Below, one piece after another: positions 52,284 through 58,189 of a stretch of DNA of 58,189 nt (positions are counted from its first letter, which is position 1; every line of letters begins with the position of its first letter). A program made the position numbers and the translations under genes. The stretch comes from Deltaproteobacteria bacterium ADurb.Bin207 (lineage in GTDB: Bacteria; Myxococcota_A; Polyangia; Polyangiales; Polyangiaceae), in contig MWCO01000034.1 of the NCBI GenBank assembly GCA_002070115.1, positions 1 through 58,189 of the forward strand, read 5' to 3'. The notes beneath the pieces are model-generated. The model saw only the letters and a list, made by a program, of their open reading frames with translations. It made no database searches and was not told the origin of the DNA.

Positions 52284-52295
52284 TTATGAGTTACT
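52274..52295. promoter_or_regulatory. Palindromic operator copy 2
   Basis: This inverted repeat has perfect 9-bp arms, AGTAACTCA and TGAGTTACT, with four bases between them. It sits between the divergent GH13-radical SAM and 607-residue lipoprotein genes, 27 bp from the first ATG and 72 bp from the second. Compared with copy 1 at 48184-48205, 17 of the 18 arm positions agree. Confidence 0.75.
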
Positions 52296-52321
52296 AATTT
52301 GAATGATGTGGATGGGAAAAA

Positions 52322-52346
52322 CGTGGGTGGACGGTTCGAGCCCACG
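52322..52346 (+). promoter_or_regulatory. Small hairpin in the lipoprotein leader
   Basis: CGTGGG (52322-52327) can pair with CCCACG (52341-52346) around a 13-nt loop, 6 bp upstream of the AAGGAG ribosome site (52353-52358). It could tune translation but may be incidental. Confidence 0.3.
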
Positions 52347-52366
52347 CTCCACAAGGAGTGCGCGCC

Positions 52367-54190
52367 ATGCTGAAGGTGAAGGTCAAGAAGATGGGGCAGG
52401 TGGTCGTTGGTGCCACGAGTATGCTTGCTTTGGGGCCATTGACCATGGGTTGTGCGTTGGATGCCAGTGGGCAGGAAACGGAGCAACAAGAGACGTTGGG
52501 GCAACAATCGCAAGCCGTGGAGCCGGGGTCGGCCACGTTGTTCACCAGTGTTCAGGCCTACAATCAGCAAGAGATTTCGGTGGTGGTGACGAACGCCACG
52601 ACCGACGATTTCATTCGTGTGGGTGAGAAGCTCAAGATGAGCTGTCGTGCGGTGGATTATTGGTGGTTGGCACATCCCAATGGTTACGAGGGCTATGACG
52701 ACGTCAAGAGGCTCAAGAAGCTCAACATTCAGGTAACCGCGCATTTTTATGGCAATGGCGTGAAGAAAAGCAGCAAGACGGTGGCCGTGAACTCCTGGTC
52801 GAACACACCGCATGCCTGGGAGTTGGTGGGAACCACGCAAGAGTTCACGGTGCCAGCCAACACCGATGTGATTCGTTTCTCTTACGCTGTCACCGATGGT
52901 GGCGATGCTTCAGTGAACGTGCAGGTGGGCGAAGACAATACGGATCGGGTGGTAGTATTTGGGGCACGGCCTGAAAAGCATTTGGTGTTCGAGAACGACT
53001 TTTCCACGTTGCGTCATAAGATCATCGAGGATGGTGCGCTCGTTCGCGGTCGCGACGTTTTGGTGGGCTATACGGACTATCGTGCGAACACGCTCGCCGA
53101 CACGACTTCGATCAACACGGTCATTGGGCAGCAGAAAAACTATGGCCGGTTTGGGCCCGACATCATTCCGCTGCATGGCACGTTGGAACATGAGGTGACG
53201 ATCGGAGTGCAGATCGATGGGGTTTGGGGTCAGGAGGCCCCCATGGTGCAACGCTTCGACTCCGCCATGGTTCCCAGGACGCAGATGTACAATCGTCGTT
53301 TTGCTTTCGAACGGCGTATCTCTTTGCCCGCGAACGCGAAACAGGTTGCGGTGTATTTCCATATCAAGACGTACTTGCGTGCGGATTACAGCCAGTTTCC
53401 TTTTGTCGTGGAGAAATACTTCGCGGATGGGGAGAGGATTTTGGTTCGTGAGGTGTGGGACAACAATGGGGGAAGCGGCAACGATTATCATTTCGGCACG
53501 GAGGCTTCGACGCTTCCCTCGGTGCAGCCGCTGCCTGCCGATATTCGAAGAACGGTGGTTTTCGTGCAGGGCGAGACCAGTCCGGGGCAGGACATGTTCG
53601 TTCGTGGTGGGGTGGATCACGGGGTTGCGGAGGCTTTGCTTGGCAAGTCATGTACGAATTCCCAAGGCGATCCGACGTATGGTTGTTCGATTCCGATCAC
53701 GAATTTGAACCGAAAAAACGCGTATACGGACCCGTGGAAGGTCGGTGATGGTCTTTTGGATTGGTATGGGGTCGAGGCTGGGCAGCAAGGCAGCGTGAAT
53801 GGTCAGCAAGCGAATGGTACGGCGGCGGATTGGACGACCAACTATTGGCCCCCGGAGTGGGGTCCGGAAAAGACTGTGGCGCACGATGGGTACGGGCTCG
53901 AGGTTCTGAATCGCGTATGCGGCATGCATTGTTGGATGGTGGATGTGGACATGGATTGTGCGAAAGCCTATCACTCGCCGGATGGCACACCGTGGTTCGA
54001 GATCAAGACATTCATCTCGAATGGTCCGGGGTGGGAACCGGATGTCGAGCAGGGCTTGATGAATGCCTACGGAACGCCTGAGGCGCCGTACGTCTCGAAG
54101 AATCATCTGGCGCGATGCGGGATGGTGAACGTATTTCGCCGGGGACAATCCACGGCGGAGTTCTATCGTTTCGACCAATTCTTGCCGTAA
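52367..54190 (+). CDS. Large lipoprotein with amylase-associated C-terminal module
   Basis: This 607-residue lipoprotein (signal with LTMGC) is divergent from the GH13-radical SAM gene. Residues 55-380 form several beta-sandwich-like segments with aromatic residues (VDYWWLAHPNGYEGYDD, MYNRRFAFERRISLP). From about residue 390 (RRTVVFVQGETSPGQDMFVR, GVDHGVAEALL, VGDGLLDWYGVE, YGLEVLNRVCGMHCWMVDVD, WFEIKTFISNGPGWE) it resembles, from memory, a non-catalytic module at the end of some secreted bacterial alpha-amylases. No hydrolase motif is present. It is probably a surface alpha-glucan-binding protein. ATG 52367 has AAGGAG 8 nt upstream; palindrome copy 2 lies in its promoter region. Confidence 0.75.
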   Translation: MLKVKVKKMGQVVVGATSMLALGPLTMGCALDASGQETEQQETLGQQSQAVEPGSATLFTSVQAYNQQEISVVVTNATTDDFIRVGEKLKMSCRAVDYWWLAHPNGYEGYDDVKRLKKLNIQVTAHFYGNGVKKSSKTVAVNSWSNTPHAWELVGTTQEFTVPANTDVIRFSYAVTDGGDASVNVQVGEDNTDRVVVFGARPEKHLVFENDFSTLRHKIIEDGALVRGRDVLVGYTDYRANTLADTTSINTVIGQQKNYGRFGPDIIPLHGTLEHEVTIGVQIDGVWGQEAPMVQRFDSAMVPRTQMYNRRFAFERRISLPANAKQVAVYFHIKTYLRADYSQFPFVVEKYFADGERILVREVWDNNGGSGNDYHFGTEASTLPSVQPLPADIRRTVVFVQGETSPGQDMFVRGGVDHGVAEALLGKSCTNSQGDPTYGCSIPITNLNRKNAYTDPWKVGDGLLDWYGVEAGQQGSVNGQQANGTAADWTTNYWPPEWGPEKTVAHDGYGLEVLNRVCGMHCWMVDVDMDCAKAYHSPDGTPWFEIKTFISNGPGWEPDVEQGLMNAYGTPEAPYVSKNHLARCGMVNVFRRGQSTAEFYRFDQFLP

Positions 54191-54347
54191 GCACCATCGA
54201 TTCGTCGCGACCGCTTTGGTCGTGTAGTCCCGCCAACTCGCATCCCCGGCATAATTTTCGAGATGTTTTTCCTCGATTGACGTGAATACGTTTTCGCCCC
54301 AGCGATAAGTCGTTATGATGATGCTTTCCACGAATTGGGGAGCTGTC

Positions 54348-55379
54348 ATGCAGAGCGACTTGGGAACGACTTTGTTGACGACATCGTTGATGGTGGTTTG
54401 TTATCTCATCATCGTTCGATTGGTGGATATGAACGAGAAGGAGCCGCTATGGGCGATGGCGGCATTCTTCGTTCTTGGGGCTGGTGCCTCGGTGGCTGTA
54501 GTGCAGGCGGTAGGCACGCCCATCCTCGACTTGGAGCCGCTTTGGGGTGCGGTCATCAAGGAGGGAGCGCGTTTTGGGGTGCTTGGGGTAGGGGTGGGGG
54601 GACTGTTGCTCTACGGCAGAAAACGGGGATGGGATGAGTTCAACGGACTGCTCGATGGCGTTGTCTACGGAGCAACCGTGGGACTTGGGTTTGCCACCGC
54701 GCGGGAGGTGATGAATCAGCTTCTTGTGGGGGCCTTTGCGATTCCGGGAGAAGAAGCTGGAATGCTTGCGGGATTTCACAAGGTATTTCTATTTGGGCTA
54801 GCGGATGGTGTTTTCGGGGCAATCGTGGGAGCCGGCATTGGCGCGGCGGTGGAGGCGAGGGCCATGGTGCTGCGAGTCGTATGGCCGGTGCTTGGTGTTG
54901 CCGCGGCCATCCTTGCGAATTGGGGATACGTGGTCTTCGGAAAGGGCAATGGTCTCGGCGGAAACGAGGGGCTGATTCGAGCGCAAATTGCTCTGGTGTT
55001 GCCGGTCATCGTAGTCGTAGTCGTGGTCGTTTATGCATTGTTCTCCGAACGAAAAGCCATTCGCGTTCAGCTATCGTCGGAGCAAGCAGATGGCATCGTG
55101 ACGGCCGCGGATCTGGCGCTTCTTCAAAACGTGGTGGCGCGTGAAACGACCTACTGGAAGACGTTGTTGTCCGGAAAAATTCGTTTTTGGAGATTGATGC
55201 GAGCCTTGCACAATAGGCAAGTTCAACTCGCGTTCGTCAAACAGAATGCCTCGCGCGAGACGAATGAAGAGCGAAAAAAAAGGCTCGAGGTTGAAATATC
55301 CAATCTCAGGCTGAATATTCGTGAGCAGCAAACCGCCCTGGGCAAGGGGACGACCGGCGATGAGGGGAGGGAATCATGA
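54348..55379 (+). CDS. PrsW-like membrane protein with altered motifs
   Basis: This 343-residue protein has about seven membrane spans followed by a cytoplasmic coiled-coil tail (about residues 240-335, rich in Glu, Arg and Lys). The order AVIKEGARFG, DGVVYGATVGLGFATAREVM, HKVFLFGLADGVFGAI matches PrsW-type intramembrane metalloproteases (EExxK, FxxxE, HxxxD), but the first Glu pair is Lys-Glu and the final His is displaced, so activity is uncertain. GGGGAG lies 5 nt before ATG 54348; ATG 54315 is an alternative. It overlaps the following lipoprotein gene by 4 bp. Confidence 0.7.
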   Translation: MQSDLGTTLLTTSLMVVCYLIIVRLVDMNEKEPLWAMAAFFVLGAGASVAVVQAVGTPILDLEPLWGAVIKEGARFGVLGVGVGGLLLYGRKRGWDEFNGLLDGVVYGATVGLGFATAREVMNQLLVGAFAIPGEEAGMLAGFHKVFLFGLADGVFGAIVGAGIGAAVEARAMVLRVVWPVLGVAAAILANWGYVVFGKGNGLGGNEGLIRAQIALVLPVIVVVVVVVYALFSERKAIRVQLSSEQADGIVTAADLALLQNVVARETTYWKTLLSGKIRFWRLMRALHNRQVQLAFVKQNASRETNEERKKRLEVEISNLRLNIREQQTALGKGTTGDEGRES

Positions 55380-55954
55380 GTTTCATCATGAGGTACTGGC
55401 GCATTGTCGTTTCGAAAATACCTGCATTTTTGTTGATGGTCGTAGCGTTTCAGGTATCGGGTTGCTGTTGCCGGGGATGTTGTAATGCACTTCCGGCGGG
55501 CGGCAGCGGATCGTCGGGCTCTGGCATGTCGGAGGCACCAACCTCCGGGTCCCTGCCCAGTCTCGTGGCTTCCCAGGTAGGGCCATTTCGCCTTGTGGGC
55601 ACCGCTCCTGTGACTCGTCTTGGCTCCTCGTTGAGCCCGGGGGTCGTAGACAGCATTGGCGCGGTATATGAGGGACCTTCCGGCGAGAGGCTCAACCAGA
55701 TCATTCTTGCCTACGCTTCACCTGTGGTCGCCAGTGGACGCATGGAGATCGTGTATCAAACCCTTGCCACGGAATGCCCAGGAAAACGTCTCATGCGGTC
55801 GGAGGTTCGCAACCGGGACGGTGTCGTATTGGGCACGCAGGTCGTTTGTGATCAGTCACCTCAGCATGTGTACTGGAACAATGGTCGTGTTCTCACGTTT
55901 GTTACCGCGCCTCATCCTTCCGCGCTTGTTTTTTACAAAGCCTCAAAAATCTGA
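55376..55954 (+). CDS. Hypothetical lipoprotein
   Basis: This 192-residue lipoprotein begins MSFIMRYWRIVVSKIPAFLL and has lipobox VSGC followed by a cysteine cluster (CCCRGCCN). A Gly/Ser-rich linker leads to a domain of about 130 residues (GPFRLVGTAPVTRLG, SIGAVYEGPSGERLNQIILAY, MEIVYQTLATECPGKRLMRSE) with one Cys pair. The fold is beta-rich; no family name comes to mind. Translation is coupled to the PrsW-like gene (ATGA overlap), so the two products probably work together at the membrane. Confidence 0.72.
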   Translation: MSFIMRYWRIVVSKIPAFLLMVVAFQVSGCCCRGCCNALPAGGSGSSGSGMSEAPTSGSLPSLVASQVGPFRLVGTAPVTRLGSSLSPGVVDSIGAVYEGPSGERLNQIILAYASPVVASGRMEIVYQTLATECPGKRLMRSEVRNRDGVVLGTQVVCDQSPQHVYWNNGRVLTFVTAPHPSALVFYKASKI

Positions 55955-56093
55955 GGGGAGGCATAGGCTCGCCTCGGTTCCCCGAACAAGTTGATCGCAA
56001 TCGCTCTGCATGATTCGCGCGCAGCGTCCGTCTATCGTTGAGCAATTCCCAAACAATCGACGAAGCGTTTTTTTGGATCGTGGCAGGGCAGAC

Positions 56094-56846
56094 ATGAGTT
56101 CCCATCGTTTTCGTTATGGCTTTCATCCGGAGGGGATGGATCCCTTCGCGATTTGGCGACGGGGAGGATATGCAAAGGGCGCGGTTATTCGTCAGGCACG
56201 GGGTCAAGCCTCCCGAAGCGATGTTATATCCGCGTTGCCTCCCATGGTGTCCGGGCGCTCGAGATTTCGATGGAGGATTGTGCTGTTGGCGTTGTCCGCG
56301 GCTGGCCTTCTTGGAGGCGTAGGGGTTGTGGTCCACGAGGGGCTAGAGCATTCGTCGGAGGCAAAAGAAGCTGATTCCGAATTGATTCCGTGGGTGGTGT
56401 TGGAGCCGGATGAGGTTCGAACGACAGTCGTTGTCGCTCATCCTGGACCCAGCGAACGTGCGAAACGTGGTGAAGAGTCATCGTGGGTTCCGCCTCCCTT
56501 GCCGACGAAAAACACGGATGACTCTTTGCGATCTTCAGCGAATTCCGCAAAAGGGCCTGAGAAGGAGGAAACGAAGGATACGCGGGAGCAGGCTGCGGAG
56601 GCTGATTCTGGCAGTGTTGTATCCCAAGTCGTTATCGACAAGCGGAAATCGCGGGCGGTGGAGGTGTTTCGGGCAACGCAAGCGGAATCGGTTCGTGGTG
56701 AGATGTTGCGGAGTGCTGGGGAGCGTGACGCGCGGCCGGAGGGTATACGGCTGCCTTTACCAAGAACTTCCAAGGAAATCAGTGGGTTACGGGTCGGCGA
56801 TCCGGTGGCCGCTCGTGGGTTGCTGGCGGTTCGACGGGTTCGGTAG
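56094..56846 (+). CDS. Single-span membrane protein of unknown function
   Basis: This 250-residue protein has a basic cytoplasmic N-terminus (about residues 1-58, rich in Arg), one transmembrane segment (IVLLALSAAGLLGGVGVVV) and a charged Pro/Ser/Glu/Arg-rich outer part without recognisable domains. The last 50 residues (MLRSAGERDARPEGIRLPLP) contain short repeated charged motifs. ATG 56094 follows CAGGGCAG; an upstream frame to 56010 adds an unlikely 28-residue extension. The layout resembles anchored proteins found beside myxobacterial kinases, but I assign no role. Confidence 0.6.
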   Translation: MSSHRFRYGFHPEGMDPFAIWRRGGYAKGAVIRQARGQASRSDVISALPPMVSGRSRFRWRIVLLALSAAGLLGGVGVVVHEGLEHSSEAKEADSELIPWVVLEPDEVRTTVVVAHPGPSERAKRGEESSWVPPPLPTKNTDDSLRSSANSAKGPEKEETKDTREQAAEADSGSVVSQVVIDKRKSRAVEVFRATQAESVRGEMLRSAGERDARPEGIRLPLPRTSKEISGLRVGDPVAARGLLAVRRVR

Positions 56847-56977
56847 GGGCATGAATCGGACTTGTTGAGAATCGGAGGCAATCGTTCACGACCCATTCAT
56901 TCGCAAAGAATCGTTCGTCTGCCTGGCGTAAGGGGGGGCGTCCCGTGATACACTGATGGGATAGGAGGTAGCCTCGG

Positions 56978-57997
56978 ATGTCCTGGAGAGCGAATACGAC
57001 GCGAGGTTTCATGAGTCGCATGATGATTGGGGCTTGGTTGTCGTTGGCCGCGGTAGGGGTGAGCGATGTGGCCCGGGCGCAATCGGAAGAAGAGGTTGCG
57101 AAAGCGCGCGAACAATTTCGTTTAGGTGTGCAGTTAGAGGCGGCCGGGGATTGGGCTGGTGCCTTGGCGCAATTCGAAGCGGTGGCGCGCGTACGGATGA
57201 CACCGGCGGTTCGGTTTCATATCGCGAGGTGCCAACATCACCTTGGCAGTTTGCTCGAAGCTTTGGGAGGGTATCGTCTTGCTGCCCATGAGGCCGAGCA
57301 GGATCCGAAGGCACAGGAAACGCTGACGGAGGCGCAAGCAGGAATTGCGGAGGTAGAGGCGAAGATTCCCAAGTTGACGATTGAGCTTGGTGCGGGAGCG
57401 GAGGCGGCTTCTGTCACGTTGGATGGTGTGGCGCTTGGGGATGCATCCGTGGGTAAGGAAGTGCCGGTCAATCCGGGGGCTCATACCATTCGATACACAT
57501 TGCCGGGAGGCAAAGTGCATCAACGTATCGTTCGTCTGAAAGAGGGTGAGTCCAAAAAGGTGGTGCTTGCGGATTCAGCGGCAGATGTCGTGGAGCCTGA
57601 CACCAAGGATGATGCTTCCGTTCGCACCGAGGACAGTGGTTCCAATGTTCTTCCGTGGGTGATGATTGGCGTGGGGGGGGCGAGTCTCGTCACGAGCGGC
57701 GTATTTTACTTGATGCGTTCGAGCACGATCCAAGACCATGAAGACCAGTGCGTTGGCAACGTTTGCCCGCGGTCTCTCGAAGACACGGGAGACAAGGGCA
57801 AGACGTATGGTATGGTAGGCAATATCACGTTGGGGGTGGGGTTGGTTGGCGTTGGTGTGGGAACGATCATGCTCCTGGCGGGTGGTTCATCATCGACGGA
57901 AACGGCGGGGCAAACGGGGCAGGCAGCGAGCAATCTCACGGTGTTGATTGGCGGAAGTGGCCGGGGAGCGGAGGCAGCTCTTGTTGGGACGTTCTAA
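56978..57997 (+). CDS. TPR/PEGA-type exported protein with C-terminal membrane spans
   Basis: This 339-residue protein has a signal peptide (cleavage near ARAQ) and a TPR-like helical unit (EQFRLGVQLEAAGDWAGALA, about residues 43-115). A PEGA-like beta region follows (VTLDGVALGDASVGKEVPVNPGAHTIRYTLPGG, here split as LDGVALGDASVGKEVPV and NPGAHTIRYTLPGG, about residues 155-200), then two hydrophobic helices (VMIGVGGASLVTSGVFYLM; ITLGVGLVGVGVGTIMLL). Such 'TPR + PEGA + TM' proteins are very common in Myxococcota. AGGAGGT (56963-56969) lies 8 nt before the ATG. It is followed 16 bp later by a truncated lipoprotein gene. Confidence 0.83.
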   Translation: MSWRANTTRGFMSRMMIGAWLSLAAVGVSDVARAQSEEEVAKAREQFRLGVQLEAAGDWAGALAQFEAVARVRMTPAVRFHIARCQHHLGSLLEALGGYRLAAHEAEQDPKAQETLTEAQAGIAEVEAKIPKLTIELGAGAEAASVTLDGVALGDASVGKEVPVNPGAHTIRYTLPGGKVHQRIVRLKEGESKKVVLADSAADVVEPDTKDDASVRTEDSGSNVLPWVMIGVGGASLVTSGVFYLMRSSTIQDHEDQCVGNVCPRSLEDTGDKGKTYGMVGNITLGVGLVGVGVGTIMLLAGGSSSTETAGQTGQAASNLTVLIGGSGRGAEAALVGTF

Positions 57998-58013
57998 AGA
58001 GAAGCGAGTAGAG

Positions 58014-58189
58014 ATGGGAAACTATCGTAGCACGCGAATGCTTTTGCTCATGGTGTTGGGTGCCGTGGGGTGTGCCTATCCTGATTATTCGTATGTTGAT
58101 ATGGTCGATGGCGCATCGGGCACCGGAGGCACGGGGGGGGGCAATATAGGTGGAGCGGCAGGCGCGTCGGGAACCGGTGGTACGGCAGG
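58014..58189 (+). CDS. Gly-rich lipoprotein (3' truncated by window edge)
   Basis: Only the first 58 codons are present. The product starts MGNYRSTRMLLLMVLGAV with lipobox AVGC (Cys19), then YPDYSYVDMVDG and a Gly/Thr/Ala stalk like those of the other lipoproteins in the window. It begins 16 bp after the TPR/PEGA gene and is probably cotranscribed. The functional domain is beyond the window. Confidence 0.7.
   Translation, partial: MGNYRSTRMLLLMVLGAVGCAYPDYSYVDMVDGASGTGGTGGGNIGGAAGASGTGGTA

Noticed and set aside
1..58189. CRISPR arrays, insertion sequences, attachment sites, tRNA or rRNA genes
   Set aside because: I found no regular short repeats with spacers, no transposase or integrase motifs and no cloverleaf or rRNA-like sequence by reading. 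A covariance-model search would be needed to be certain.

Overview
The window looks like a chromosomal segment from a myxobacterium-like organism (Myxococcota, probably a Polyangia-type lineage). The sequence is moderately GC-rich by eye. The assignment rests on a subtilase ending in a MYXO-CTERM-type tail, many secreted lipoproteins with long Gly/Ser/Ala linkers, cysteine-rich and MopE-like modules, AgmX/PglI-type C-terminal domains, a Ser/Thr kinase with an exported tail, and a TPR/PEGA-type protein. I see no rRNA, tRNA, CRISPR array, transposase or prophage genes. Both edges cut genes: the ABC ATPase at the left loses its Walker A motif, and a Gly-rich lipoprotein at the right is cut after about 58 codons.

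Left part (1-21403): an ABC exporter/DUF58 operon; a DmeF-type metal exporter whose 3' end overlaps obgE; a basic-tailed protein; a diacylglycerol-kinase-family lipid kinase; a PLP enzyme; two cysteine-containing lipoproteins; an acyl-CoA dehydrogenase/lipoprotein/class II aldolase operon; rsmE; a Ser/Thr kinase; a paired M16 peptidase operon (one subunit with HxxEH, one without); a free-standing release-factor domain; and a phosphohexomutase.

Middle (21494-46900): a block of surface lipoproteins (eight six-cysteine repeats; an exported tyrosine-phosphatase-like protein; two MopE-motif proteins), then a lone MshEN domain protein, a CitE-like lyase, a beta-propeller lipoprotein, a large MYXO-CTERM subtilase, an FHA-like/PH-like/DUF434 operon, a PilZ pair, a DUF4139 lipoprotein, a two-repeat 10-cysteine lipoprotein, an Ap4A phosphorylase-like enzyme, a glucosaminidase-like protein, a VWA lipoprotein and trmO.

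The most unusual locus is 46941-54190. A single 1028-residue polypeptide joins an alpha-amylase-type GH13 enzyme to a radical SAM/SPASM-like enzyme. It lies next to a TauE/SafE permease and a CBM9-like lipoprotein on the same strand, and is divergent from a 607-residue lipoprotein that seems to end in a module otherwise found on secreted amylases. Two nearly identical 22-bp palindromes (AGTAACTCA-N4-TGAGTT[A/T]CT) sit in the two promoter regions, so these genes probably form one regulon for capture and processing or modification of an alpha-glucan. The right end holds a PrsW-like membrane protein with a lipoprotein, an anchored protein of unknown role, a TPR/PEGA-type protein and the truncated lipoprotein.
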